DNA from: Corynebacterium oculi
GTDB lineage: Bacteria > Actinomycetota > Actinomycetes > Mycobacteriales > Mycobacteriaceae
Length of the DNA stretch: 64,000 bases
Direction of reading: 5' to 3'
NCBI RefSeq assembly: GCF_001412105.1
Contig: NZ_LKST01000002.1
Coordinates: 372,001 to 436,000, forward strand
Part shown: in pieces, positions 27,349-36,051 of the stretch
Numbering within the stretch: the first letter of the stretch is position 1
Layout: each line of letters starts with the position of its first letter
Program-made: the position numbers and the translations under genes
Notes under the pieces: generated by a model
Told to the model about the DNA's origin: nothing
What the model saw: the letters and a program-made list of their open reading frames with translations, nothing else
The model's database searches: none

Positions 27349-29064
27349 ATGTCTGCCGCAGAAGAACAAGCGTGGCTCAAGCACTACCCGGAGTGGACAC
27401 CCCACCACCTCGACTACGGGGAAACCACCCTGCTCGACATGTACGATCATACCCTGGCCACCAAGCCGGAAAAGCCCGCTACCTGGTTCTTTGGCCGCAG
27501 CCAAACCTACTCGGACATCGACGAGCAGGTGCGCGCCGCCGCCGCCGGCCTGCGTGCCCTGGGGGTACGCCCCGGCGATCGCGTGGCCGTGGCGCTGCCC
27601 AACTGCCCCCAGCACATCGTGATCTTCTACGCCATCCTCAAACTCGGGGCCACGGTGGTGGAGCACAATCCGCTCTACACCGCGCACGAGCTAGAGCACC
27701 CCTTCCTCGACCACGGGGCGCGGGTGGTGGTGAACTGGGATAAATCCGCCGACGTCTTTGAAAAACTGCGCAGCAGCACCCACCTGGAAACCATCATCTC
27801 CGTGAACATGGTGGACGCCATGCCGCCGCTGAAGCGCCTGGCCCTGCGCCTGCCGATCCCCAAGATCAAAAAGACGCGCTCCCAACTCACCGCCCCCGCC
27901 CCCAACACCGTACCCTGGGATCTGCTGCTCTCCCCGCAGCTGGGCGGCAACGGCTCGGACGTTGTTTCCCTCGAAACGGTGACTAAGGACACCATCGCGC
28001 TGATCCTGTACACCTCCGGCACCACCGGGGCCCCCAAGGGCGCGCAGCTCTCCCACGGCAACCTCTACGCCAACATTCTTCAAGGCAAGGCCTGGGTGCC
28101 GGGCCTGGGCGACCAGGACGAGCGCATGCTCGCCGCGCTGCCCATGTTCCACGCCTACGGCCTCACCATGAACGCCACGCTGGCCTTCCTCATCGGCGGC
28201 CAACTCATCCTGCTGCCCAGCCCCCAGGTGCCCCTCATCATGGAAGTGATGAAGAAGCACACCCCCACCTGGGTGCCAGGCGTGCCCACTCTCTACGAGA
28301 AGATCGTGGAAGCCGCCGCAGAGGCAGACATCACCATCAAGGGGGTGCGCAGCTCCTTCTCCGGAGCCTCCACCCTGCCGGTGAGCACCGTGGAGCGCTG
28401 GGAATCCATGACCGGCGGCCTCCTGGTGGAGGGGTACGGCCTCACCGAGACCTCCCCCATCATCGTGGGCAACCCCATGTCCACGCAGCGCCGCCCCGGC
28501 TACGTGGGCATTCCCTTCCCCGACACCGAGGTGCGCATCGCCGACCCCGAGGACCTCTCCCGCACCGTGCCCGACGGCACCGAGGGCGAGGTTCTGGTGC
28601 GCGGGCCGCAGGTATTCAAGGGCTACCTCAACAACCCGGAGGCCACGGCCAAGTCCTTCTACGAGGACTGGTACCGCACCGGCGACGTAGGCGTCATGGA
28701 ACCAGACGGCTTCATCCGCCTGGTGGCGCGGATCAAAGAGGTCATCATCACCGGCGGCTTCAACGTGTACCCCAGCGAGGTGGAGGAGGTCATGCGGGAT
28801 CACCAGGACATCGCGGACATCGCGGTGGTGGGCGTACCCCGCCAGGACGGCTCCGAATCCGTGGTGGCTTGCATCACTCTTAACCCCGGCGCCGCCCTCG
28901 ATCCCGAGGGCCTCAAGCAGTACGCGCGCGAGCGCCTCACCAGGTACAAGGTGCCGCGCACGTTCTACCACTTCGAGGAACTAGCCCGGGATCAGATGGG
29001 CAAGATCCGACGCCGCCAAGTACAGGCGGATCTCATCGAACACCTGGGGGCCAAGGAGGCCTGA
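27349..29064 (+). CDS. Long-chain fatty acid-CoA ligase
   Basis: 571 residues from the ATG at 27349 ([16 protein letters not shown]), preceded by GGAAGGGAG. The AMP-binding P-loop [13 protein letters not shown] is at about 219-231, [12 protein letters not shown] and [14 protein letters not shown] follow, and the C-terminal lysine motif is DQMGKIRRR. The domain order is complete. The enzyme activates fatty acids as acyl-CoA for lipid synthesis or degradation; chain length is not readable. Ends 11 nt from the convergent gene's stop. Confidence 0.92.
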   Translation: MSAAEEQAWLKHYPEWTPHHLDYGETTLLDMYDHTLATKPEKPATWFFGRSQTYSDIDEQVRAAAAGLRALGVRPGDRVAVALPNCPQHIVIFYAILKLGATVVEHNPLYTAHELEHPFLDHGARVVVNWDKSADVFEKLRSSTHLETIISVNMVDAMPPLKRLALRLPIPKIKKTRSQLTAPAPNTVPWDLLLSPQLGGNGSDVVSLETVTKDTIALILYTSGTTGAPKGAQLSHGNLYANILQGKAWVPGLGDQDERMLAALPMFHAYGLTMNATLAFLIGGQLILLPSPQVPLIMEVMKKHTPTWVPGVPTLYEKIVEAAAEADITIKGVRSSFSGASTLPVSTVERWESMTGGLLVEGYGLTETSPIIVGNPMSTQRRPGYVGIPFPDTEVRIADPEDLSRTVPDGTEGEVLVRGPQVFKGYLNNPEATAKSFYEDWYRTGDVGVMEPDGFIRLVARIKEVIITGGFNVYPSEVEEVMRDHQDIADIAVVGVPRQDGSESVVACITLNPGAALDPEGLKQYARERLTRYKVPRTFYHFEELARDQMGKIRRRQVQADLIEHLGAKEA

Positions 29065-29075
29065 GACTTGGGGGC

Positions 29076-29672
29076 TCAGTCCACTGCATTGCCTACCAGG
29101 TTCTTCACAAAGGCAGCCACGGTCTCGCCGTCACTCTGCGTCTGCGCAGCACCCTTTTCACGGGCCGGGACGTGAACAAAGGCGGCGTGATCCACGCGAC
29201 CGTTCTCCAGGAAGCCCAGGTTCGTGTATAGCGCGGCGTTGCACAGGTAACGGCCGGCGTCATAGCTGAGGTTGAGCTGGTGACCGGACTGCTTGGTGGC
29301 CTGTGCAGCGGCCTTGTTCTCGGCGGGAGCCCGGCGCTCCGAGGGGCCGTTCTCATCCACGGCACCGGTGCTGCGTGCGCCGTCGGCGTCTATGCCTTCG
29401 CGCTTGTTATAGCCCACCAGTTCCACGGCGGAAACGGTAATCTTAGCGCTTTCACCCAGGCTCACAATGACCTTGGGCGTATAGCACCGCACCAGGGCAT
29501 CTAGATCTGTGGCGAAACTCCCCCAGGCCGTGTCAATTTCTCGACACACCACGGCTATTCCCTCTTTTTCCAAGCATTCCCTTGCTCGCCGGGCCGCTTC
29601 CCCGGAGGAATTGTGTTCTCGGGCAAAGGGCCCATAGGAGGTCAAAACGCACGTCACAGGAATAGCCCTCAC
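29076..29672 (-). CDS. Pyroglutamyl-peptidase (C15)-like protein
   Basis: 198 residues from the GTG at 29672, which overlaps the murB stop codon (GTGA), so translation is coupled. The N-terminal TCVLTSYGPFAREHNSSGEA corresponds to the family's loop after the first strand. The catalytic Cys lies in YLCNAALY, the His in AAFVHVPAR, and the Glu probably in SLGESAK. It would remove N-terminal pyroglutamate. Sequence is fairly divergent and residues 110-130 are low in family resemblance, so activity is uncertain. Confidence 0.75.
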   Translation of the reverse strand: MRAIPVTCVLTSYGPFAREHNSSGEAARRARECLEKEGIAVVCREIDTAWGSFATDLDALVRCYTPKVIVSLGESAKITVSAVELVGYNKREGIDADGARSTGAVDENGPSERRAPAENKAAAQATKQSGHQLNLSYDAGRYLCNAALYTNLGFLENGRVDHAAFVHVPAREKGAAQTQSDGETVAAFVKNLVGNAVD

Positions 29673-30781
29673 AATTTCACGCCCACCCACACCGGCTCGG
29701 AGACCAGTTCCACCCCAAAGGCTTCCTTCACCCCGGCGATGATCTCCCGCGCTAGGGCCACGACGTCGCCGGTGCGTGCCTCGCCCCTGTTCGTCAGCGC
29801 CAGGGTGTGGCGCGTGGACAGCCGCGCCGGCGCCCCCTCACCGGGATAGCCTCGGGGGAATCCCGCGCGCTCGATGAGCCAGGCTGCGGAGAGTTTCACC
29901 CGCCCCTCGCCCGTGGGAAAGCGCGGCATAGTATCCGCCCCCGCCGCCCCCACCTTGGCGGCCACGGCGTCGGCAAGCGCCTCGCTGACCACCGGGTTGG
30001 TGAAGAATGAGCCGGCGGACCAGGTATCGTGATCCTCCGCGTCCAGCACCATGCCCTTGCTGCGGCGCACCGCAAGCACGGCCTCGCGCACTTGCGCGGC
30101 GGGCAGCCGCTGCCCGGGCTCCATCGCCCCGAGTTGCCTGGCCAGCGCCCCAAAGCGCAGCGGGGCGGAGAGGCCGTCAGTGCGCAGCTGGAACTCCACG
30201 TCTAGGACCACGGCCCGGTGAGTGAACTTGAGGTTGGAGTAGCGGTAGGCCAGATCCAGCGAGCCCGCCGGTACCCACGAGGTTTCTCCGGTGCGCCGGT
30301 CCCACAGCCGCACCCGGGTGAGCACGTCGGAGATTTCCACGCCGTATGCTCCCACGTTTTGCACGGGTGTGGCTCCCGCGCAGCCGGGGATCCCGGAGAG
30401 GCATTCCAGCCCGCCGAGCCCGGCCTCCACCGTGGCGCGCACCACGTCGTCCCATGTGGCCCCGGCGGCCGCCCGCACGATGCCGGTGTCCGGGTTGATC
30501 TGCACGTCGGTGTCCTCAAGGAGCACCACCACGAGGTCCACGAGGTCAAGGTCGCCGTCGGCCACCACGAGGTTGGAGCCTCCGCCCACGATGAGCAGCG
30601 GAATCTGGGCTTCGTCGAGTGTTCGCACGGCCTCGGCGGTGGCCTCGGCGGTGGCGCAGCGCACCGTCAGGCGGGGCTTTCCGCCGAGGCGCAGGGTGGT
30701 GAGGTCCGTGAGGCTCAGCGAGGTGTCACAGGCGGCACCGGGGATATTATCGAGGCGTTGGGGCAGGGCTACATCACTCAC
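29669..30781 (-). CDS. murB: UDP-N-acetylenolpyruvoylglucosamine reductase
   Basis: Second committed step of peptidoglycan precursor synthesis, a flavoenzyme. About 370 residues. LLIVGGGSNLVV is the FAD loop, GLECLSGIPGCAGATPVQN the central signature, and SAGSFFTNP carries the catalytic serine. The GTG at 30781 was chosen; a GTG at 30790, 3 codons upstream, is equally possible. The much longer open frame upstream is antisense to the next genes and was excluded. Divergent from the DUF2505 gene. Confidence 0.92.
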   Translation of the reverse strand: MSDVALPQRLDNIPGAACDTSLSLTDLTTLRLGGKPRLTVRCATAEATAEAVRTLDEAQIPLLIVGGGSNLVVADGDLDLVDLVVVLLEDTDVQINPDTGIVRAAAGATWDDVVRATVEAGLGGLECLSGIPGCAGATPVQNVGAYGVEISDVLTRVRLWDRRTGETSWVPAGSLDLAYRYSNLKFTHRAVVLDVEFQLRTDGLSAPLRFGALARQLGAMEPGQRLPAAQVREAVLAVRRSKGMVLDAEDHDTWSAGSFFTNPVVSEALADAVAAKVGAAGADTMPRFPTGEGRVKLSAAWLIERAGFPRGYPGEGAPARLSTRHTLALTNRGEARTGDVVALAREIIAGVKEAFGVELVSEPVWVGVKL

Positions 30782-30792
30782 CCTTCTCACGG

Positions 30793-30798
30793 TAGTCT
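30793..30798 (+). promoter_or_regulatory. -10 box for the DUF2505 gene (leaderless)
   Basis: TAGTCT ends exactly 7 nt before the ATG at 30806, and no Shine-Dalgarno is present. This is the spacing expected when transcription begins at the start codon. Confidence 0.6.
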
Positions 30799-30805
30799 CT
30801 AGGGC

Positions 30806-31309
30806 ATGGCTACTCGTAGTGAGAACACCGTAACGATCAATCAGCCGGTGGAGAAGGTGCACGCCGCGCTGACCAACGCCGATTTCTGGGCATATGACGT
30901 TGCCCGCCTCTCCCCGGAGCCGGGCGAGGTGCATGAGTTCACCGAGAATAATGGTGGCGGTGAGGCCACCCTCTTTGAGGTTTTGCCTCTCGACGTCCTG
31001 CCCGAGGCCGTGCGCTCCATGGTCTCCCAGGCCCTGAAGGTCAAGCGCGTGGTCACCGTGGGCCCGCTGACCGACGGCCGCGCGGAGCTGGAGTACACCG
31101 CCGACGTCAAGGGCACCCCCGTGGATTACAAGGGTGAGGCCACCATCTCCGGCGACGAGAGCACCACCACCTTTGACTATGAGAACGAGGTGTCCGTGAA
31201 CATCCCGTTCATGGGTGGCGCCATCGAGCCCAAGGTGGCCGACGCCCTGGGGGAGATCTTTGAGAACGAGGGCGAGTTGATCTCCACCTGGATCAACGAG
31301 AACCTCTAA
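30806..31309 (+). CDS. DUF2505 (SRPBCC-like) protein
   Basis: 167 residues, MATRSENTVTINQPVEKVHA onward. The beta-rich sequence with VEKVHAALTNADFWAYD and a C-terminal amphipathic helix (FENEGELISTWINENL) fits the DUF2505 family of START-like ligand-binding folds. Acidic, cytoplasmic, no signal peptide. Its stop is immediately followed by the next ATG, so the pair is co-translated. Ligand unknown. Confidence 0.82.
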   Translation: MATRSENTVTINQPVEKVHAALTNADFWAYDVARLSPEPGEVHEFTENNGGGEATLFEVLPLDVLPEAVRSMVSQALKVKRVVTVGPLTDGRAELEYTADVKGTPVDYKGEATISGDESTTTFDYENEVSVNIPFMGGAIEPKVADALGEIFENEGELISTWINENL

Positions 31310-32140
31310 ATGGCCGATCACGCCCATAACCTGCGGACGCAGTTTCCCGCACGGGGCCCCGTGGGCGTGATTACCAGGGGAACCACCGGATACAACCGGC
31401 TGCGCCGCTGCGATCGTTGGCTTTATCACCACGAACCCGCGCGGCGCGTTCTTCTGCGCGCGGACGCTCCCTTGGCCATTGACCTCGGCTACGGAGCCAG
31501 CCACACCACCACCGTGGAGTGGGCCCGGTGGCTGCGCCGCACCCGCGCGGACGTGCGGGTGCTTGGCCTGGAGATTGATCCCGAGCGTGTTCTCCCGCCC
31601 CGGGGCGGCGTGACCTTTGGGCTGGGCGGTTTTGAACTCGCCGGGCATCGCCCGCACCTGGTGCGCGCCTTTAACGTGCTGCGGCAATATGACGTGGCGG
31701 ATGTCAGCCACGCCTGGTCCTCGGTGACCTCCCGCCTCGCGCCCGGGGGGTTGTTCGTGGAGGGCACCTGCGATGAGCTGGGGCGGCGCGCCGCCTGGAT
31801 CGTGCTGGACCGCCACGGTGCCCGCCGCCTCACCCTGGCCTGGGATCCCTTTGACGTGGAGCGCCCCTCCGACGTAGCCGAGCGTCTGCCCAAGGTGCTT
31901 ATTCACCGCAACGTTCCCGGGGAGGCCGTGCATCGCTTGTTGAGCGAGTGCGACGCCGCCTGGGATCGCTGCGCGGGGTGGTCGCCCTACGGGCCACGGG
32001 TGCGCTGGCGCAAGGCCAAGGAACTGCTCTACCGGAGCGGGTGGCCCGTGGATCGGCAGCGCCGTCCCCTGCGAGATAACGTGCTCACCGTGCCGTGGTC
32101 TGCCGTGTCTGGCTCCGCCTCCCTCGGCTCTGCGGCTTAG
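31310..32140 (+). CDS. Class I SAM-dependent methyltransferase-like protein
   Basis: 276 residues beginning directly after the previous stop (TAA-ATG). AIDLGYGASHTTTVEWARWL corresponds to motif I of Rossmann-type methyltransferases, LGLEIDPERV to motif II, and FNVLRQYDVADVSHAW to the region after motif IV. LAPGGLFVEGTCDELG is motif VI-like. The substrate is unknown. The C-terminal third (RWRKAKELLYRSGWP) has no recognised domain. Confidence 0.78.
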   Translation: MADHAHNLRTQFPARGPVGVITRGTTGYNRLRRCDRWLYHHEPARRVLLRADAPLAIDLGYGASHTTTVEWARWLRRTRADVRVLGLEIDPERVLPPRGGVTFGLGGFELAGHRPHLVRAFNVLRQYDVADVSHAWSSVTSRLAPGGLFVEGTCDELGRRAAWIVLDRHGARRLTLAWDPFDVERPSDVAERLPKVLIHRNVPGEAVHRLLSECDAAWDRCAGWSPYGPRVRWRKAKELLYRSGWPVDRQRRPLRDNVLTVPWSAVSGSASLGSAA

Positions 32141-32164
32141 CGCTCGCCAACGCCGTAAAGCCCG

Positions 32165-32170
32165 TACACT
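32165..32170 (+). promoter_or_regulatory. -10 box for the LmeA-like gene (leaderless)
   Basis: TACACT followed by six bases and the ATG at 32177, with no ribosome site between. Same arrangement as at 49155, 52496 and 35584. Confidence 0.6.
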
Positions 32171-32176
32171 AGGCCC

Positions 32177-32953
32177 ATGTCAAAAACGGCCAAGATTTTT
32201 AGCACGATCGTCGTTGTTCTGATTCTTCTGCTGGTCGCCGCAGAGTTCGGCGCGCGGTGGATCGTCAACAGGGATCTGGCCGAGGAGTTCCGCGCCCAGG
32301 CGCAGGCCGACGGCACGGAACTCACCGAGGATCCCTCCATTTCCTTTGGTGCTTCCCCCGTGCTGCTCGGCCTGCTGAGCAAGAATCTGGGGGAGGTCTC
32401 CGTGCACACGCCTTCCACGCTGCGAGTGGATAACGGGGTGGCCTCCGGTAATCCGGCGGCGGATATTTCCCTGCGCAACCTCAACATCGCGGATCGCAAC
32501 GATCCCGTGGCCGGACACCTGGAGGCCACCGCGGAGCTGAGCAACCAATTCCTGCTGGCGCTCTTGCAGCAGAACATCAACGGCGGCACCGAGGATTCCG
32601 GGGACATCGGCTCGGCCTTTCTCCGCCAGTTGGTGCAGGTCACGGGGGTAACCTCCCACCCGGATACCCGCACCATCAGCGTGGACTTCAATAACGGCGC
32701 AGGCAGCCTGGATTTCACCCCCATAACCAGCGAGGGGCGCACCCACTTCGAGGTGCTCGATACCAAGGTGCTGGGCTTCGATCTACCGTCCACCGTGACC
32801 CAAGAAATTTCCCGCCAGTTGCAGCAGGGCGTGGAGGAACAGCTGCTGGCCTCCGGGGGGCTGTCCATCACTAGCGCCGAGGTCACCGGGGAGGGGCTGC
32901 GCGCCACGGTGAGCGGCGAGGGCGTTCACGTCTCGGAGCTGCGCACCCCATAA
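32177..32953 (+). CDS. LmeA-like (DUF2993) envelope lipid-binding protein
   Basis: 258 residues. N-terminal signal anchor IFSTIVVVLILLLVAAEFGA, then ISFGASPVLLGLLSKNLGEV and repeated beta-strands typical of DUF2993. Mycobacterial LmeA of this family binds phosphatidylinositol and helps lipomannan elongation and MmpL3 stability. A comparable role in corynebacterial lipoglycan or mycolate handling is a fair inference. The 3' end overlaps the convergent DeoC-like gene by 28 nt. Confidence 0.82.
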   Translation: MSKTAKIFSTIVVVLILLLVAAEFGARWIVNRDLAEEFRAQAQADGTELTEDPSISFGASPVLLGLLSKNLGEVSVHTPSTLRVDNGVASGNPAADISLRNLNIADRNDPVAGHLEATAELSNQFLLALLQQNINGGTEDSGDIGSAFLRQLVQVTGVTSHPDTRTISVDFNNGAGSLDFTPITSEGRTHFEVLDTKVLGFDLPSTVTQEISRQLQQGVEEQLLASGGLSITSAEVTGEGLRATVSGEGVHVSELRTP

Positions 32954-33372
32954 CCACAGCCACCGGCGGCGTCCCGCTCCACCAGCAGCACGGCCTCCGC
33001 CCCCGCCCGCCGGGCCACCCGCTCTATCTCCGCGCGGTTGGGGGCCTGGGCGTCGATCCCCACGGCCAGGCGCACCTGCTCGCTCACGGCCTCGCGGGCG
33101 GTAACGAGGTCAATCGTCCAGGCGTATTCCCCGGCGGAGGCGTCCACCACTATCAGAGCCCCCGTGGCCCCGCTCTGCACCGCTAGGCGCGCCTCGGAGG
33201 CCTTGATGAGCGGGTGGTGCCTCCCGGTGGGAAAACCACAGGCCACTATCACCCGAACCCCCTCCGGTATCTCCTCGGGAACCCAGGAGGCCGGAACCAC
33301 CAGATCGTTCTCCCCCTCGGCGATCGCCCGGGCCACCGCCTGCGCGGACCCCGCGCGGGTGAGATCCCGCAT
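32926..33372 (-). CDS. Degenerate deoxyribose-phosphate-aldolase-like protein
   Basis: 148 residues against about 220 for a working DeoC. The middle matches the aldolase well: VRVIVACGFPTGRHHPLIKA then SEARLAVQSGATG. At the position where the Schiff-base lysine sits (FVKTSTGF in the family) this protein has AVLLVERDA, and the remaining C-terminal barrel is missing. It is therefore unlikely to be an aldolase. The start codon overlaps the DUF2516 stop (TGATG). It may be a regulatory or moonlighting relic, conserved or decaying. Confidence 0.68.
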   Translation of the reverse strand: MRDLTRAGSAQAVARAIAEGENDLVVPASWVPEEIPEGVRVIVACGFPTGRHHPLIKASEARLAVQSGATGALIVVDASAGEYAWTIDLVTAREAVSEQVRLAVGIDAQAPNRAEIERVARRAGAEAVLLVERDAAGGCGYGVRSSET

Positions 33373-33683
33373 CACCAGCCGCCCTGCTGGCCGCCGAGGA
33401 GATCACGCAGCTGCGGGCGCAGATCCCACCAGTACAGCCCCACGATCACCACCCCGGCGATGGAGATGAAGGGGAAACGCGGGCCGATCAGGCAGGCGCA
33501 GGTTCCCGCCGCCAGCAGCGCCATCCACGTCCACTTGCTCTGGCGATCGGCGGCGGGAAAGGCATCGGGCCGGGTGAAGGCGAGCAGCATGAGCCCCACT
33601 AGGCCCGCCAGGGCGGCCCCCAGGTAGATGCCCAGTTCTAGGTAGTACAGGCTCCGATAAAGGATCGTCAGGATCTCAGTCAC
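33372..33683 (-). CDS. DUF2516 membrane protein
   Basis: 103 residues with three hydrophobic segments (about 9-37, 50-68 and 70-86) and the conserved end YWWDLRPQLRDLLG. Matches the actinobacterial DUF2516 family. It overlaps the upstream gene by 8 nt and the downstream DeoC-like gene by one base, so all three form an operon. Function unknown. Confidence 0.82.
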   Translation of the reverse strand: MTEILTILYRSLYYLELGIYLGAALAGLVGLMLLAFTRPDAFPAADRQSKWTWMALLAAGTCACLIGPRFPFISIAGVVIVGLYWWDLRPQLRDLLGGQQGGW

Positions 33684-34146
33684 GGCGGTTCTCCTCCTCG
33701 TGGATCGTCTCCGAGAGCACTTCGCCGTCGATAATATCCTGTGACTTGTCGCCCTTGTCTCTCACACCCATCGCCTCCCGGGCGGCCTTATTCACCGTCT
33801 CCCCCACCCGCTGAAACGCCCGTCCGGCCTGGGCGGCGGCCTCGGAGTTCCGCGTGGAGGCCGCCGCTCGGCCCACGCGCCCCACCAGCGATCCCAGGGC
33901 CTCCCCGGTGGCCCCCACCACCCGGCCGGCTCCCTCCTTGAGGGAGTCCACGCTGCGCTGATCCGCGAAGTCCTGGGCGGGCCCGCGCAGGTGATCCACC
34001 ACTTTTTCCTCGTGGAGGGCGTGCCGCCCGCGTTCCTCGGGCTGGCGCAGATGCTCGCTCAACTCTCCGATCACCTCGCCGGTGCTTCGGGCCGCCTCGC
34101 GCCCGGCCCGCCACACCTCGGAAACGTGGTTCTTGCCTGAACTCAT
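33676..34146 (-). CDS. Hydrophilic helical protein, unknown
   Basis: 156 residues, rich in Ala, Arg, Glu and Gly, without membrane segments. The middle (KEGAGRVVGATGEALGSLVG, then AAAQAGRAFQRVGETVNKAA) looks like amphipathic helices that could lie on a membrane or coil. Overlaps the DUF2516 gene by 8 nt. I do not recognise a defined family. Confidence 0.72.
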   Translation of the reverse strand: MSSGKNHVSEVWRAGREAARSTGEVIGELSEHLRQPEERGRHALHEEKVVDHLRGPAQDFADQRSVDSLKEGAGRVVGATGEALGSLVGRVGRAAASTRNSEAAAQAGRAFQRVGETVNKAAREAMGVRDKGDKSQDIIDGEVLSETIHEEENRRD

Positions 34147-34169
34147 GGGGCCGAGTATAGCCAGCGCTT

Positions 34170-35474
34170 TTAAGCGGCAAAGAGCAACTGAGAGATCGTG
34201 TAAATCGCCAGGCCCGCCAGGGCACCCACGATGGTGCCGTTGAGGCGAATGAACTGAAGATCCTTACCCACCATCAGCTCGATCTTCTCGCTGGCCTCCT
34301 GGGCATCCCAGGCTCGCACGGTATCGGAGATGATGGCGGTGATCTGCCCGGAATAGTTATCGGCCACGAAGGCCGCGGCGGCCACCACCTTGCGGTTAAC
34401 CTCCGCCCGCAATTCCGGCTCCGCCACCAGGCGCTGCCCCCAATGCAAGGAGTAGTCCTCCACGGTGCGGCGCAGCAGGGATTGGGAGTCCTCGGCCGCC
34501 TGGATCAGCGAGGTGGACGTGGCGCGCCACAGCGCCGGGGCGGCCTGTGCCACCGGGCGAGACGCCATGATCTCCGCTTTCCACCCCTCCACGCGCTCGA
34601 TCATCTGCGGATCGTGCTGCAAGTCCAGCGCCAGTTGGCCCAGGAAGCGGCGCAGGGCGCGGCGTGCCTCGTGCTCAGGGTCGGCGGCCACGTCGGCGGT
34701 CCAGTTCACCAGTTCCCGGTAGATCTTTTCTCCCACGAGGTCGTTGACAAAGCGCGGGGCCCACACCGGCTTGCGCTCGTCGAGCAGCCGAATAATCAGC
34801 TCCTGGGAGCCGCGTACTTTGCGGTGCAACCAGGCGATCGCGTCGTCGATAAGCGGCTCCGTCTTGCCGTCCTCGATGAGTTGTTCCAGGGCACGCCCGG
34901 CGGGCGGCCCCCACTGCGGCTCGGCTGCCTTATCCACCAGCAGGCGGCGGATCAGGCCCTCCGCGTCCTGCGGATCAATCGCCCGGAGGGCGTTGCCTGC
35001 CAGCCGCCCGGCCTCGGCGGAAACGCGCTGGGCGTTCGCGGGCTTAGCCAGCCAGCGCCCGGCGTGGAGGGGAAGGTCCGCCGTGGCCACCTTCTCCGTG
35101 ATGAGCTCCGCGTTCAGGAAGTTCTCCCCCACGAACCCGGAGAGGGAATCTCCCAGTTGATCCTTCTTCTTGGGGATCAGCGCGGTGTGGGGAATGGGCA
35201 GGCCCATCGGGTGCCTAAACAGCGCCGTGACGGCAAACCAGTCCGCGAGCCCGCCCACCATGCCGGCTTCCGACGCCGCCCGCACGTACCCCACCCACGC
35301 CGGGGCGCCGCCGGGCTGCTGCTGCCACCACGAGCAGGCAAGAAAGATGAGCGCCGCCACCACGAGCAATCCTGTGACCAGGGCCTTGTGCTTACGCAGG
35401 GCGCGGCGGCGGTGTTCTTCCGCCTCCGCGCTGGGGCCGGGAACGGGCCGGAAACCGCGTGCGTGTTCTGCCAT
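34170..35474 (-). CDS. DUF445 membrane protein
   Basis: 434 residues. A first hydrophobic segment (VTGLLVVAALIFLACSW) and then the DUF445 hallmark GMVGGLADWFAVTALFRHPM, IPHTALIPKKKDQLG. The centre is helical and charged, and a last hydrophobic segment (IVGALAGLAIYTISQLLF) closes the protein. The family is widespread in bacteria and of unknown function, probably a membrane-tethered helical scaffold. GGGGGT precedes the ATG. Confidence 0.88.
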   Translation of the reverse strand: MAEHARGFRPVPGPSAEAEEHRRRALRKHKALVTGLLVVAALIFLACSWWQQQPGGAPAWVGYVRAASEAGMVGGLADWFAVTALFRHPMGLPIPHTALIPKKKDQLGDSLSGFVGENFLNAELITEKVATADLPLHAGRWLAKPANAQRVSAEAGRLAGNALRAIDPQDAEGLIRRLLVDKAAEPQWGPPAGRALEQLIEDGKTEPLIDDAIAWLHRKVRGSQELIIRLLDERKPVWAPRFVNDLVGEKIYRELVNWTADVAADPEHEARRALRRFLGQLALDLQHDPQMIERVEGWKAEIMASRPVAQAAPALWRATSTSLIQAAEDSQSLLRRTVEDYSLHWGQRLVAEPELRAEVNRKVVAAAAFVADNYSGQITAIISDTVRAWDAQEASEKIELMVGKDLQFIRLNGTIVGALAGLAIYTISQLLFAA

Positions 35475-35486
35475 ATCATTTACCCC

Positions 35487-35576
35487 CTATAGGCCCTGGA
35501 GCCCGGAAATAATCAGGGTCACGCCGGTAATCAGGCTGATGAGCCCGGTGGCCACGAGCAATATCTTGCGTTGCAT
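35487..35576 (-). CDS. 29-residue membrane peptide
   Basis: MQRKILLVATGLISLITGVT and so on to ISGLQGL: two basic residues followed by one continuous hydrophobic helix, then stop, 12 nt before the DUF445 start. A TACACT box lies exactly 7 nt before the ATG with no ribosome site, so it would be leaderless. The size and place suggest a small partner of the DUF445 protein. Not proven to be translated. Confidence 0.6.
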   Translation of the reverse strand: MQRKILLVATGLISLITGVTLIISGLQGL

Positions 35577-35583
35577 ACATGAC

Positions 35584-35589
35584 AGTGTA
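35584..35589 (-). promoter_or_regulatory. -10 box for the 29-residue peptide/DUF445 operon
   Basis: TACACT on the minus strand, 7 nt from the ATG at 35576. It directly follows the T tract of the upstream terminator, so termination and initiation are packed into about 15 nt. Confidence 0.6.
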
Positions 35590-35594
35590 GAAAA

Positions 35595-35635
35595 AGCGGG
35601 CCGCCCCTCCCAGCCTGGGGGAGAAGCGGCCCGCT
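35595..35635 (-). terminator. Terminator after the sdh-linked membrane protein
   Basis: AGCGGGCCGC and GCGGCCCGCT form a perfect 10-bp outer stem with further pairing inside. On the minus strand the stem is followed by TTTTC. It ends the transcript from sdhCAB and the downstream membrane gene. Confidence 0.85.
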
Positions 35636-35665
35636 CGCGCCCGTGAGCGCGGACATGCCCGGAGC

Positions 35666-36004
35666 CTAGTTCTTGCGCCCGGTCTCCTTGACGTACTGCT
35701 TGTAGTACCGGCGGCCGTAGCTAATCATCAGGGAGCCAGCCACCAGTAGCACCGCGGTGAGCACCAGCCCGATCCACAGGAGAACGCTGGGCGTGATGTC
35801 CGCCTGGCCGGTGTTGCCAAAGACCATGAGGGCCACCGCAAAGAGGGCGATGCCCGCCGGGCACAGCGCCGCCAGCACAAGGCCCATGCCCACCCAGGTC
35901 TCGGTGCGCAGCAGGGAGGAGTGGGGGGCTTCGTAGCTCACCGGCTCATAGCCGTCAATGTAGTGCATGCGCCCCACGGCTTCCGGGGTATGCGTGTTAG
36001 ACAT
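35666..36004 (-). CDS. Small membrane protein downstream of sdhB
   Basis: 112 residues with two strong hydrophobic segments (about 38-62 and 73-97) and a short cytoplasmic tail YGRRYYKQYVKETG. It follows sdhB by 47 nt and precedes a strong terminator, so it is probably the last gene of the sdh operon. Corynebacteria commonly have a small membrane gene at this place. Function unknown; a respiratory accessory role is only contextual. Confidence 0.8.
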   Translation of the reverse strand: MSNTHTPEAVGRMHYIDGYEPVSYEAPHSSLLRTETWVGMGLVLAALCPAGIALFAVALMVFGNTGQADITPSVLLWIGLVLTAVLLVAGSLMISYGRRYYKQYVKETGRKN

Positions 36005-36051
36005 GAGCGCCTTACTCGCTTTCTTCTCGTGCAGGTCGAATGACCCTTAGC

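Noticed and set aside
30791-31933. A long N-terminal extension of murB on the minus strand
   Set aside because: It lies exactly opposite the DUF2505 and methyltransferase-like genes and has the His/Gly/Gln-rich bias of an antisense shadow; MurB starts at its normal length inside.
34845-34855. CTTATCGACGAC in the DUF445 gene as a repeat copy
   Set aside because: Only the first ten bases match and they encode Leu-Ile-Asp-Asp in frame; no flanking similarity.
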